Under the pieces are notes generated by a model, which saw nothing but the letters and a program-made list of their open reading frames with translations, did not search any database and was not told where the DNA came from. 22,687 bases of DNA, taken from contig JBLHOS010000051.1 of the NCBI GenBank assembly GCA_047623825.1, forward strand, positions 1-22,687. Direction: 5' to 3'. Below are positions 13,922 through 22,344 of the stretch, piece after piece (position 1 is the stretch's first letter; the number at the start of each line of letters is the position of its first letter). The stretch is from JBLHOS01 sp047623825 (lineage in GTDB: Bacteria; Pseudomonadota; Alphaproteobacteria; Rhodobacterales; Rhodobacteraceae). Both the position numbers and the translations under genes were made by a program.

Positions 13922-15015
13922 ATCCGGGTCCATTGGTGCAAGATGTCACCGCCAACAGCACAGGTGCTGACCAGTTGAAATCTTGGCACTTCGGAGAGTT
14001 GCGCCAGCCCCGTCGCGCCAATGCCCGGTCGGCCTTCGGCACCAAGAGTGATGCCTGCAGTAAACCCGATCAGATCATCCACCAGATCCGCCATCAGTAG
14101 GGAGGCCGCCAGCGCCCCCCCGCCTTCACAAAAAATCCGGGTCAGGCCAGCCGAGCCAAGACTTTGCAACACATCAACCATGTCCATCTGCCCGTCAGGT
14201 GCGGTCCGACACTGAATTAGGCGTGCGCCACGCGCGGCAAATGGCTCAAGCGTTTTCGGATCGATCCCATCGCCATGACAAAGCCATAGCGGCACGTCTT
14301 TCGCGGACCGTGCCAAGGCGCCGTCAGGATCCAGATCCAACCGGCGTGACACGACCACTCGCACAGGTTGGTGCGTCAAACCCAAATCACGCACCGTCAG
14401 CATGGGATCATCGGCGCGCGCAGTGCCCGCACCGATCATCACCGCATCATGGCGGGCACGCATGGCATGGACTTGCCGGCGCGCACTGGTGCCCGTGATC
14501 CACTGACTTTCACCAGTTGCCGTGGCGATCCGCCCATCAAATGAACTGGCCAGTTTCAAACTGACCAAAGGCCGCCCGGCCTGCATGCGTGAGAAAAATC
14601 CACGATGGGCCCGCTGCGCCTGATCTTGCAAAACACCGGTCGTGACCGCGATGCCCGCATCTTGCAGTCGCGCGATACCAGCGCCGTTTGTACGAGGATC
14701 GGGATCACTGCTCGCGATCACCACATGGGCGACAGAGGCCGCGGCCAGCGCATTTGCACAAGGCGGAGATTGGCCGTGATGGGCGCACGGTTCCAACGTG
14801 ACATATACGGTGGCGCCATGAGCATTTTCACCAGCCTGATCCAATGCATGACGTTCAGCATGTGGACGACCACCCGGCTGGGTCCAGCCCCGGCCAATCA
14901 CACGGCCCTTTTTGACCAGCACACAGCCGACAGCCGGGTTCGGCCACACTTTGCCTTGCCCACGCGCACCCAAGGATAGCGCCAGATGCATCCACCGGGC
15001 ATCGACACCGTCCAT
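13918..15015 (-). CDS. ribD: bifunctional pyrimidine deaminase/reductase RibD
   Basis: RibD deaminates the pyrimidine ring and then reduces the ribose side chain, converting the GTP cyclohydrolase II product into the ribitylamino phosphate. The 365-residue enzyme has an N-terminal deaminase with the zinc site HAE at 52-54 and PCAHHGQSPPC at 76-86 (ligands C77 and C86). The C-terminal reductase has LASSFDGRIATATGESQWITG and a late FCEGGGALAASLL. It starts three bases after the nrdR stop. The expected next operon genes, ribE onwards, are 4.8 kb away beyond the capsule block. Its TAA overlaps the TAA of kpsC, so no terminator separates the two convergent genes. Confidence 0.95.
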   Translation of the reverse strand: MDGVDARWMHLALSLGARGQGKVWPNPAVGCVLVKKGRVIGRGWTQPGGRPHAERHALDQAGENAHGATVYVTLEPCAHHGQSPPCANALAAASVAHVVIASSDPDPRTNGAGIARLQDAGIAVTTGVLQDQAQRAHRGFFSRMQAGRPLVSLKLASSFDGRIATATGESQWITGTSARRQVHAMRARHDAVMIGAGTARADDPMLTVRDLGLTHQPVRVVVSRRLDLDPDGALARSAKDVPLWLCHGDGIDPKTLEPFAARGARLIQCRTAPDGQMDMVDVLQSLGSAGLTRIFCEGGGALAASLLMADLVDDLIGFTAGITLGAEGRPGIGATGLAQLSEVPRFQLVSTCAVGGDILHQWTRI

Positions 15016-15018
15016 CCC

Positions 15019-15483
15019 TTAACTCTCAGGTTCAGGCGGTCGCAGCTCAGCCACGAAATCTTCGAAATCGTCCGCTGCCTGAAAATTCTTGTAGACGCTG
15101 GCAAAACGCACATAGGAAACCGTATCGATCCGGGCCAAAGCCTCCATCACGATCTCACCGATTGAAGCTGACGGCACATCCGTATCGCCCATGCTTTCCA
15201 GTCGCCGCACAATCCCAGAGATCATCTGATCGATCCGCTCAGGCTCAATCGGACGTTTCTGCATGGAGATCCGGATTGAGCGTTCCAGCTTATCGCGATC
15301 AAAGTCTTCGCGTTTGCCATTTGATTTGATGACCACAAGATCGCGCAGTTGCACGCGCTCATATGTGGTGAAGCGACCGCCACATGCCGGGCAAAATCTA
15401 CGCCGCCTTATGGCAACGTGATCTTCAGCCGGACGGCTGTCTTTTACCTGCGTATCGACGTTTCCACAAAATGGGCAGCGCAT
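15019..15483 (-). CDS. nrdR: transcriptional repressor NrdR
   Basis: NrdR represses ribonucleotide reductase genes according to ATP/dATP level. The 154-residue protein has an N-terminal zinc ribbon (CPFC at residues 3-6, CPAC later) and an ATP-cone domain (VIKSNGKREDFDRDKLERSI). The ATG at 15483 (MRCPFCGN) is the family start; an upstream in-frame ATG at 15531 would add 16 residues not seen in the family. GGGGGA precedes the chosen start. It heads the ribD operon, a frequent order in alphaproteobacteria. No ribonucleotide reductase gene is in the window, and I found no clear NrdR box upstream. Confidence 0.95.
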   Translation of the reverse strand: MRCPFCGNVDTQVKDSRPAEDHVAIRRRRFCPACGGRFTTYERVQLRDLVVIKSNGKREDFDRDKLERSIRISMQKRPIEPERIDQMISGIVRRLESMGDTDVPSASIGEIVMEALARIDTVSYVRFASVYKNFQAADDFEDFVAELRPPEPES

Positions 15484-15627
15484 GGTCTTCCCCCGAAATA
15501 AATCTGCCTCTGGGGTCTTCGCCCCACTCATCCACAGCCACTATAGGCGACCCGCGAAAACTTGGGTAGAGGGGAAATGCGACCACATTGGGTGGGGTCT
15601 ATATTGCGTAAATGATCGCCAAACACG

Positions 15628-16053
15628 CTAACTGCTAAGATGCGCCGCCACTTGGCGCCGGTGCCTGCGGGTTCGATGCTCAACCACATAGATCCCCTGC
15701 CAAGTACCCAAAACCGGCAGACCGTGGGCCACCGGAATACACAGATGAGTTGGCAATAAGGCCGCCTTGATATGGGAGGGCATATCATCGGGTCCCTCAT
15801 AGGTATGGGTCAAATACGCCATCGACGGGTCATCAGACGGCGGGACCAGTCTTGAAAAGAACGCGATCAGATCGTCGCGAACTTCGGGATCGGCGTTTTC
15901 TTGGATCAAGAGTGAGGCTGAGGTGTGGCGAATGAACAACGTCAAAAGGCCGGTCTCAACACCGCTTTGTGTGACCCAGTTGCGAATGTTCGACGTGATT
16001 TCGGTCAGCCCGGGACCGTTAGTGGGTATCTCAAATTCGGTCTGCATCGTCAT
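15628..16053 (-). CDS. YjbQ family protein (UPF0047)
   Basis: A 141-residue protein of the YjbQ/UPF0047 family, some members of which have weak thiamine-phosphate synthase activity; the physiological role is not settled. Landmarks are FIRHTSASLLIQENADPEVR, THTYEGPDDMPSHIKA and LGTWQGIYVVEHR, which hold the conserved histidines and acidic residues of the family. A second ATG two codons in (16047) is an equally possible start. It stands alone: its stop is 145 bases from nrdR, which lies downstream on the same strand, and the ArsR operon lies upstream beyond a palindrome. Confidence 0.9.
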   Translation of the reverse strand: MTMQTEFEIPTNGPGLTEITSNIRNWVTQSGVETGLLTLFIRHTSASLLIQENADPEVRDDLIAFFSRLVPPSDDPSMAYLTHTYEGPDDMPSHIKAALLPTHLCIPVAHGLPVLGTWQGIYVVEHRTRRHRRQVAAHLSS

Positions 16054-16193
16054 TTTTCCGAAATTACCTTTTCGCGTCGGCCCGTGCCAATTATGCGAAG
16101 GCTGCCGCGCGACATAGATGCGCGGTCCAACAATAAAAAACCTAGCCTAACAGACATTTCGGTCGCGGTAAAAATACGATTTTGAGACAAGAA

Positions 16194-16217
16194 ATGGCCA
16201 CCCTGCAGGGTGGCCAT
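16194..16217 (-). terminator. 24-bp perfect palindrome after the ArsR-SRPBCC-YCII operon
   Basis: The half-site ATGGCCACCCTG (16194-16205) is followed at once by its exact complement (16206-16217), forming a 10-bp stem with a TGCA loop. It begins 31 bases past the YCII stop on the minus strand and is followed there by TTCTTGTC, a weak T-rich tail. Termination of the operon is the likeliest role; a dyad operator for the YjbQ gene (start 16053) is possible. The rest of 16054-16248 holds nothing else I can name. Confidence 0.6.
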
Positions 16218-16248
16218 CATGTTTGGCAAAGCGTAGGCGAGCGTATCG

Positions 16249-16557
16249 CTACATTTCCATCAATTCAGCAACCTCGATGGTGCCATGATCAAGATGTGGA
16301 CAGGCGGCGGCCATTTTTTGGGCGGCCCCCAAACTGCCCGCCTGAACAATCGTGTAACCCGACAACGGGTTCGCTCCACCATCCTCAGTAATGCCCAAAG
16401 CGCTAACGGTGGTGGATTGGCCGACGGGGTTGCCCGGCGATACAATCGATTTGCCCAGCCCCTCCATCCAGGCCCGCCAACGGGCCATCAACTCGGTCCC
16501 TTCTGCGGGCGTCTCAGGACGCTTTCCACCGTGATACGCGAGTATGTAATTCGTCAT
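16249..16557 (-). CDS. YCII-related protein
   Basis: A 102-residue protein of the YCII-like superfamily of small ferredoxin-fold proteins; function unknown, often beside SRPBCC or sigma-factor genes. MTNYILAYHGG at the start and ANPLSGYTIVQAGSLGAAQKMAAACPHL near the end are characteristic. The start at 16557 is fixed by a strong GAGGAGG upstream; an in-frame ATG at 16617 lies inside the SRPBCC gene and is rejected. It begins 14 bases after the SRPBCC stop and closes the ArsR operon. Confidence 0.85.
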   Translation of the reverse strand: MTNYILAYHGGKRPETPAEGTELMARWRAWMEGLGKSIVSPGNPVGQSTTVSALGITEDGGANPLSGYTIVQAGSLGAAQKMAAACPHLDHGTIEVAELMEM

Positions 16558-16571
16558 GGTCTTTCCTCCTC

Positions 16572-17009
16572 TTATGAATTTGCCATACGTTCCAATTTGA
16601 TCAATGCAGAGCTCCAACCGCGATTGTGGTTTGCCGCAATTTCGTCATCGGCCAATCCGTAATGCATCAGCTCTAGCAGGGTTCCACCGTCACCCGTGGG
16701 CCGAACGGCCATACGGACGCGTGTCTCGGCACCCCGGTTGCCATCCTCATCATGCCATCCCCAGGTGAATTCGACCGAATGGGGCGCGTTGATCTCGGTA
16801 ACGACGCCGCTCATATTGTGCAAACCGCCCTCGGCATTGACCAAGGTTGAGAACCAGGCGACCCCCTGTTGGGATAGATCAAGGTTATGTTCCTTAACGC
16901 TCATCCCTTCGGGCCCCCACCATTTCAGCAAATGATCGCTTTGCGTAAGGTAGGCGAAGACGGTGGCAGGCGGGGCCTTAAGAACCCGTTCAATTGCTAG
17001 ATCGGTCAT
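16572..17009 (-). CDS. SRPBCC/AHSA1-domain protein
   Basis: A 145-residue START-like protein. This fold binds hydrophobic ligands; members beside ArsR regulators are widespread but seldom characterised. The N-terminus LAIERVLKAPPATVFAYLTQ, the central WWGPEGM and GVVTEINAPHSVEFTW, and the C-terminal HNRGWSSALIKLE show the usual order. Its ATG overlaps the stop of the ArsR gene (ATGA). It belongs to the same superfamily as the decayed gene at 4518-4934 but differs clearly in sequence (WWGPEGM against WFHKPKPD), so the two need not be recent duplicates. Confidence 0.9.
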   Translation of the reverse strand: MTDLAIERVLKAPPATVFAYLTQSDHLLKWWGPEGMSVKEHNLDLSQQGVAWFSTLVNAEGGLHNMSGVVTEINAPHSVEFTWGWHDEDGNRGAETRVRMAVRPTGDGGTLLELMHYGLADDEIAANHNRGWSSALIKLERMANS

Positions 17010-17341
17010 GGTCTGTTGGTCTCCTGCATCAAGGCTTGTTCCAGACGATCCAAGCTACCTTGCCAGAATTCGCGGTGGCTGATGGTCCAGGCTCCGATCG
17101 CCTGAACCGCTTCGGGTCGGACGGAATACATCCGGCGTTGCTTGTCGATGCGCTGCTCCACGATCCCGGCCACACGCAAAACCTTAAGGTGTCTTGAGAT
17201 AGCCGGACCCGAGATCTGGCCAACACTTTGCAATTTGCCTGCAGGCAATTCCCCCTCAATCAAAAGGCGCTCAACAATGGCAAATCGGGTGGCATCACCA
17301 AGAGCTGCAAAGGTCGTCGATAGATTAGACATAACGCTCAT
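17006..17341 (-). CDS. ArsR-family transcriptional regulator
   Basis: A 111-residue winged-helix repressor of the metal-independent type usually found beside SRPBCC genes. STTFAALGDATRFAIVERLL and GPAISRHLKVLRVAGIVEQ mark the DNA-binding domain. The C-terminal HREFWQGSLDRLEQAL is typical of the group. No cysteine-rich metal site is visible. Two starts are possible (17341 and ATG 17332); neither has a strong ribosome binding site. It heads the ArsR-SRPBCC-YCII operon and overlaps its neighbour by ATGA. Likely self-regulated, as is usual for the family; a palindrome upstream could be the operator. Confidence 0.9.
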   Translation of the reverse strand: MSVMSNLSTTFAALGDATRFAIVERLLIEGELPAGKLQSVGQISGPAISRHLKVLRVAGIVEQRIDKQRRMYSVRPEAVQAIGAWTISHREFWQGSLDRLEQALMQETNRP

Positions 17342-17368
17342 TCATTTATGATTCTCGTTATTTAACTA

Positions 17369-17391
17369 ATTCATGAAATAACATCAGTCAA
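17369..17391 (-). promoter_or_regulatory. candidate promoter/operator of the ArsR operon
   Basis: On the minus strand TTGACT (17391-17386) could be a -35 element. The palindrome TTCATGAA (17370-17377) follows in the spacer, and ATTCAT recurs near the start codon. No convincing -10 was found at the right distance. The remaining 150 bases to the oppB start (17397-17550) contain short palindromes such as AGACGTCT and no gene. Confidence 0.35.
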
Positions 17392-17550
17392 CCTTTTGGA
17401 GTTTAGGCAAGACGCCGTGACAGCTCAGACGTCTCAGCAAAATCTGCCTTTTCACGGCAAATCGTAACGTCCACTGGACCCGAAACCTTGGAAAGACTAC
17501 CGCGCAACTCCGCTATGGCCCCCCCTCGCAAGCCCGTCTAACCTGCGCAT

Positions 17551-18495
17551 ATGTTGCGTTATACCCTCTCTCGTATGATCTCTCTTGGCATCAGCCTGAT
17601 TGCGGCCAGTCTGGTGATATTTCTGGTCATTGAAGTGATCCCAGGCGATCCGGCGGCGTTCATGCTGGGCCTGAATGCCAGCGAGGACACCGTGGCCGCT
17701 TTGCGCGATGAACTGGGGTTGGGTGGCAGCCTGACTAGCCGCTATTTGGGTTGGGTCAGTGGCATGCTGCGCGGCGATTTCGGAACCTCCTACACCTACC
17801 GCGTACCGGTCGCAGATTTGGTGCTGCAGCGCATATGGATCTCGCTGCCACTGGCATTGTTTGCCCTGATTATGTCGACCCTCATCGCTTTTCCCATCGG
17901 TCTGATCGCCGCATCGCGTCGCGGCAGCGTTGCCGATTACGGCATCATGGGCAGCACCCAATTGGGCATCGCGGTACCGAATTTCTGGTTTGCGATGCTG
18001 TTGGTGCTGATCTTCGCGGTGAACTTACGCTGGTTCTCGGCGGGTGGCTTTCCGGGGTGGGACGCCGGTTTTTGGATTGCCCTGAAATCGTTATTGCTGC
18101 CCGCAATCGCCCTGGCCTTGCCGCAGGCCTCAATCCTTGCGCGGGTCATGCGCTCAGCTCTTCTGGACACGCTTAGCCAAGACTATATCCGTACCGCCCG
18201 CGCCAAAGGCCTTAGCCGTCGTCAAGCCACCTTACGACACGCGCTACGAAACGCGCTGATCCCAGTTCTGACTATAATAGGGTTACAATTCTCATTTCTG
18301 CTGGCCGGTGCCATCATCATCGAAAACGTTTTCTTCCTGCCAGGCCTTGGTCGGTTGATCTTTCAGGGCATCACACAGCGCGATCTGGTTGTCGTAGAAA
18401 GCGTCACGATGCTGCTGGTTTTTGCCGTGATCCTTGTCACTTTCTTGGTCGATATAGCCTACGCTGCGGTCGATCCGCGGCTCAGGCGGCGCTGA
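17551..18495 (+). CDS. ABC transporter permease, OppB/DppB type
   Basis: A 314-residue inner-membrane permease of the peptide/nickel importer class, with about six transmembrane helices. The N-terminal helix (ISLGISLIAASLVIFLVIEVIPGD), the GDFGTSY loop, and the EAA motif that contacts the ATPase (YIRTARAKGLSRRQATLRHA, residues about 211-230) are clear. ENVFFLPGLGRL is also typical. Its stop overlaps the start of the partner permease (TGATG). No substrate-binding protein gene precedes it, so the ligand and its receptor are unknown. Peptides, amino-sugar compounds or opine-like substrates are all possible. Confidence 0.92.
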   Translation: MLRYTLSRMISLGISLIAASLVIFLVIEVIPGDPAAFMLGLNASEDTVAALRDELGLGGSLTSRYLGWVSGMLRGDFGTSYTYRVPVADLVLQRIWISLPLALFALIMSTLIAFPIGLIAASRRGSVADYGIMGSTQLGIAVPNFWFAMLLVLIFAVNLRWFSAGGFPGWDAGFWIALKSLLLPAIALALPQASILARVMRSALLDTLSQDYIRTARAKGLSRRQATLRHALRNALIPVLTIIGLQFSFLLAGAIIIENVFFLPGLGRLIFQGITQRDLVVVESVTMLLVFAVILVTFLVDIAYAAVDPRLRRR

Positions 18496-19316
18496 TGCGG
18501 CTTCCTGTATCCCTTTGGATCGGCGCAGGCCTTTCAGCAGTGTTTCTGTCGGCGGCGTTGATCAGCTTTGCATGGACACCGCATGACGTGACCAGCCTCA
18601 CCATTGCAGATCGGTTGCAGCCCGCGTCCGCCGAATTTGTACTGGGCACGGACCAATTTGGCCGCGATCTGTTGTCGATGCTAATGGTCGGCGCGCGCAC
18701 CTCAATCGCCGTGGCGTTGGTCGCAGTGGGCATCGGCATGTTGATCGGTGTGCCCTTGGGGCTGGCCGCAGCGGCCAATCGCGGCACCTTGCTGGATGAA
18801 GTGATCATGCGCGGCAATGACCTGATTTTTGCGTTCCCCAGCCTTGTCATCGCAATCTTGATCACGGCAGTTTTTGGCCCCTCGGCCCTAAACGCGATCA
18901 TCGCAATCGGGATCTTCAATATTCCGGTTTTTGCACGCGTCACCCGTGGTGGGGCGCTGTCACTTTGGACGCTCGACTATATTCTAGCAGCACGGGTTTC
19001 GGGAAAAAAACGCGGCCGAATTAGTCTTGAACATATTCTACCCAACATCGCCAACCTGTTGATAGTGCAAGCGACAATCCAATTTTCGCTGGGGATCCTG
19101 GCCGAGGCCGCGCTAAGCTATATAGGCCTAGGCGCGCAGCCGCCTACGCCAAGTTGGGGCCGTATGTTAGCTGATGCGCAAACCATGATCTACACCCACC
19201 CGATGCTGGCGATCCTGCCCGGTTTGACCATCATTTTCATGGTTCTGGGGCTAAACCTGATGGGCGACGGCTTGCGTGATCTGCTGGATCCGCGTTTGCG
19301 GCGGGGGCGCACATGA
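18495..19316 (+). CDS. ABC transporter permease, OppC/DppC type
   Basis: A 273-residue inner-membrane partner of the OppB-type permease. The N-terminal helix is followed by the family motif VLGTDQFGRDLLSMLMVGARTS, several transmembrane helices, an EAA-like loop (YILAARVSGKKRGRISLEHILPN), and the closing GDGLRDLLDPRLRR. The EAA loop reads AARVSGKKRG in place of the common AARALGAS form, a modest departure. It overlaps both neighbours (TGATG before, ATGA after), so the four-gene operon is translationally coupled throughout. Confidence 0.92.
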   Translation: MRLPVSLWIGAGLSAVFLSAALISFAWTPHDVTSLTIADRLQPASAEFVLGTDQFGRDLLSMLMVGARTSIAVALVAVGIGMLIGVPLGLAAAANRGTLLDEVIMRGNDLIFAFPSLVIAILITAVFGPSALNAIIAIGIFNIPVFARVTRGGALSLWTLDYILAARVSGKKRGRISLEHILPNIANLLIVQATIQFSLGILAEAALSYIGLGAQPPTPSWGRMLADAQTMIYTHPMLAILPGLTIIFMVLGLNLMGDGLRDLLDPRLRRGRT

Positions 19317-20905
19317 TCCAGATTGAAGGCCTGTCGCTTCGGATTCACGACACACCGATCCTGCGCAATGTCACAATCGAGATGACGCCCGGTCAGATCT
19401 TTGGTTTGGTCGGGGAAAGTGGGTCGGGCAAATCGATGACCGCCCTCAGCCTGATGCAATTGTTGCCTGATGACGCGCTCACCTCGGGGCGGGCCTTGCT
19501 GGACGGGATCGACCTTTTGACCCGCCCCGAGGCGCAGATGTGCACCCTGCGCGGCAACGAGTTGAGCATGATCTTTCAAGAGCCGATGACCGCGCTGAAC
19601 CCGGTACAGACGATCGGCAATCAGGTCGCCGAGACCCTGTTGATCCACGGTGCCACAAACAGATCTGAAGCCCGCAAGATCGCGCGCGACAAACTGGACC
19701 GCGTCGGCCTACAGACCATAGCGCTTGATCGCTACCCGCATGAATTGTCGGGCGGTCAGCGTCAGCGTGTTTGCATCGCGATGGCCATAGCTTTGCGCCC
19801 CCGCCTGTTGATTGCCGATGAGCCGACGACAGCGTTGGATGTGACAACGCAGGCTCAGATCCTGAGCCTGCTGCGCGATCTGGTCCACGAAGACGGGATG
19901 GCCTTGTTGTTGATTACCCATGATCTGGCCGTTGTCGCCGAAACCGCTGACCATGTCGCCGTTATGCGCCGCGGTGAAATTGTTGAGCAGGGCCCAACTG
20001 CGCAGATTTTAGCACAGCGCAAGCACCCTTACACGCAGGCCTTGTTCGCGGCCTCCTCTCATGTTCCAATCCGACCTGCGCAAGCGCAAGACACTCCTCT
20101 TTTGCAGGTCAATCAGGTGATCCGCAGTTATCCCGGTCGCCTGAACGGGTTCAAACGCGCAGCCCCGGTACGGGCTGTCGACCGGGTTAGTCTGACTTTG
20201 AACAAAGGCGAAAGCTTGGGCCTTGTCGGCGAAAGCGGATGCGGAAAGTCCACACTGATCCGTGCGATTTTGGGGTTGGAGCCAGTTCAGGGCGGTGAGA
20301 TCAAACTGTTTGGTCATACTGTCGGCCCCGATCTGCCCAACTCGGCGCGCGCTGGCATTCAGGTCGTATTTCAGGATCCTTACGGCTCATTCAATCCGCG
20401 CTGGCGAGTGGAGCGTTTGGTGGCTGAACCGTTCTACCTTTTGCCAACGCCGCTGAGCCCCATCGAACGCCGCGAACGAGTTGCCGAGGCATTGATTTCT
20501 GTCGGGCTGACCGCGTCAGACCTCGACAAATACCCACACGAATTTTCCGGCGGGCAGCGCCAGCGGATCGCGATTGCCCGCGCGTTGATCACCAAACCCG
20601 ATATCCTTGTTCTGGATGAGGCGGTCTCGGCGCTGGATGTCTCTATCCGGGCGCAGATCCTTGACCTGTTGGCCGATCTTCAGGGGCGTCTTGGCCTAAG
20701 TTATCTGTTCATATCTCATGATCTAACCGTCGTACGCGCGATCACCGACCGAGTTTTGGTGATGCAAGCGGGTCAGATTGTCGAACATGGCCCAACTGAG
20801 CAAGTCTTCACTAACCCACAACATTCTTATACAAAAATCTTATTGGCAGCAGCACCGCTATTGCCAGATGCCCAGAAAGGGATGTCCCATGAAGCTTTGG
20901 TTTGA
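19313..20905 (+). CDS. fused double ATPase of the ABC importer (OppD-OppF type)
   Basis: One 530-residue chain with two complete nucleotide-binding domains that power the importer. Domain 1 has Walker A GESGSGKS (34-41), signature LSGGQ (145-149), Walker B LLIADE (165-170). Domain 2 has GESGCGKS (306-313), FSGGQ (411-415), ILVLDEA (431-437). HPYTQALFAAS after the first domain and HSYTKILLAAAPLLP at the end are the peptide-ABC C-terminal motifs. In the second Walker B the usual DEPVS reads DEAVS; the catalytic glutamate is kept. Its start overlaps oppC, and its end overlaps the aldehyde dehydrogenase start by 17 bases. Confidence 0.93.
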   Translation: MIQIEGLSLRIHDTPILRNVTIEMTPGQIFGLVGESGSGKSMTALSLMQLLPDDALTSGRALLDGIDLLTRPEAQMCTLRGNELSMIFQEPMTALNPVQTIGNQVAETLLIHGATNRSEARKIARDKLDRVGLQTIALDRYPHELSGGQRQRVCIAMAIALRPRLLIADEPTTALDVTTQAQILSLLRDLVHEDGMALLLITHDLAVVAETADHVAVMRRGEIVEQGPTAQILAQRKHPYTQALFAASSHVPIRPAQAQDTPLLQVNQVIRSYPGRLNGFKRAAPVRAVDRVSLTLNKGESLGLVGESGCGKSTLIRAILGLEPVQGGEIKLFGHTVGPDLPNSARAGIQVVFQDPYGSFNPRWRVERLVAEPFYLLPTPLSPIERRERVAEALISVGLTASDLDKYPHEFSGGQRQRIAIARALITKPDILVLDEAVSALDVSIRAQILDLLADLQGRLGLSYLFISHDLTVVRAITDRVLVMQAGQIVEHGPTEQVFTNPQHSYTKILLAAAPLLPDAQKGMSHEALV

Positions 20906-22334
20906 TCCTTCAGATGTCTTTATCGGCGGACGTTGGCAAAGCCCGGTTGAGGGTCGCACACTGCCATTGCAAGACCCCTCAACCGGGGCTGAAATTGGCC
21001 AGATCGCGCGCGGAACCGCCGCTGATATTGACGCCGCCGTAAACGCTGCTGAGGCCGCATTGGCGGGATCATGGGGCCAGATGACGGCCGTGGAACGAGG
21101 CCGGATCATTGCGCGCATCGGCACCTTGGTGCTGGAGAATGCCGAAGCCCTTGCCCTGATGGAGGCGACCGACGTTGGTAAACCCCTTAGCCAAGCACGA
21201 AACGACGTTATCGCCCTTGCGCGGTATATGGAGTTTTACGGCGCTGCTGCCGACAAAATAATGGGCCAAACCATTCCCTTTCAACAGGGATTTACCGTCT
21301 ACACTCTGCGCGAACCCATTGGGGTGACAGGCCATATCGTGCCATGGAACTACCCGATGCAGATCATCGGCCGATCTGTCGGGGCTGCACTTGCGATGGG
21401 CAACGCCTGTGTTTTGAAGCCAGCTGAGGAGGCCTGCATAACAGCGCTCGCCTTTGCCGATCTGGCGCGTCTGGCCGGGCTGCCAAACGGTGCACTGAAC
21501 GTTGTCCCAGGTTTAGGGGCGGAGGCCGGGGCAGCCCTGACAGCCCATCCAGGCATCCGCCATATCTCATTTACGGGCTCGGTCGGGACCGGGCGTTTGG
21601 TCCAGGCCGCCGCCGCTCAAAACCTTGTGCCCGTGACGTTGGAGCTTGGCGGCAAGTCGCCTCAACTGGTTTTTGCCGACGCCGATCTGGATGCAGCTCT
21701 GCCATTTTTGGTGAACGCTGGCATCCAGAATGCTGGGCAAACCTGCTCAGCCTCTTCACGTATTCTTGTACAAGAGTCAATTTTTGACGAAGTTTGCGCC
21801 CGGATGGCCACCGCCTATCGCGCACTACAGGTTGGCCCCGCAGTCGATGATTTGCAGATCGGGCCACTGATCTCTGCGCGCCAACATCAGATCGTGTCAG
21901 ACTATATTGCAAAGGCCAAACCGGATCAGATCTTGGCACAAGGATTCATTCGCGCTGATGTCCCTAAAGGCGGGCATTATTTCGCGCCCACATTATTGTC
22001 AGGCCTCGGGCCCAATGACACCTTGTCCCAAGAAGAGATTTTTGGCCCCGTTCAGGTAATCCTGCCGTTCCGTGACGAAGATCATGCCGTTGAAATTGCC
22101 AATGGCACGGCTTACGGTCTTGTCGCCTCTGTCTGGACCTTAGACGGCGGGCGGCAAATGCGATTGGCCAAACGCTTGCACGCAGGTCAGGTCTTCTTAA
22201 ATAATTACGGAGCTGCGGGCGGGGTTGAGCTACCATTTGGTGGTGTTGGACATTCCGGCCACGGACGTGAAAAGGGCTTTGAAGCACTTTATGGCTTCTC
22301 CTCCCTCAAAACCGTAGCCGCATATCATGGCTAG
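20889..22334 (+). CDS. NAD(P)-dependent aldehyde dehydrogenase
   Basis: A 481-residue member of the ALDH superfamily, betaine-aldehyde-dehydrogenase-like, oxidising an aldehyde to the acid in the cytoplasm. Landmarks are VPWNYP (151-156), FTGSVGTGRLV in the cofactor site, LELGGKSP with the general base E252, NAGQTCSASSR with the nucleophile C286, and EEIFGPV. The ATG at 20889 is preferred over an earlier in-frame one at 20778, since AAAGGG precedes it and MKLWFDPSDVFIGGRW is a normal start. It overlaps the ATPase gene, so the imported compound probably yields, or is, an aldehyde precursor. The actual substrate cannot be told. Confidence 0.93.
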   Translation: MKLWFDPSDVFIGGRWQSPVEGRTLPLQDPSTGAEIGQIARGTAADIDAAVNAAEAALAGSWGQMTAVERGRIIARIGTLVLENAEALALMEATDVGKPLSQARNDVIALARYMEFYGAAADKIMGQTIPFQQGFTVYTLREPIGVTGHIVPWNYPMQIIGRSVGAALAMGNACVLKPAEEACITALAFADLARLAGLPNGALNVVPGLGAEAGAALTAHPGIRHISFTGSVGTGRLVQAAAAQNLVPVTLELGGKSPQLVFADADLDAALPFLVNAGIQNAGQTCSASSRILVQESIFDEVCARMATAYRALQVGPAVDDLQIGPLISARQHQIVSDYIAKAKPDQILAQGFIRADVPKGGHYFAPTLLSGLGPNDTLSQEEIFGPVQVILPFRDEDHAVEIANGTAYGLVASVWTLDGGRQMRLAKRLHAGQVFLNNYGAAGGVELPFGGVGHSGHGREKGFEALYGFSSLKTVAAYHG

Positions 22335-22344
22335 GACCTAGGTC

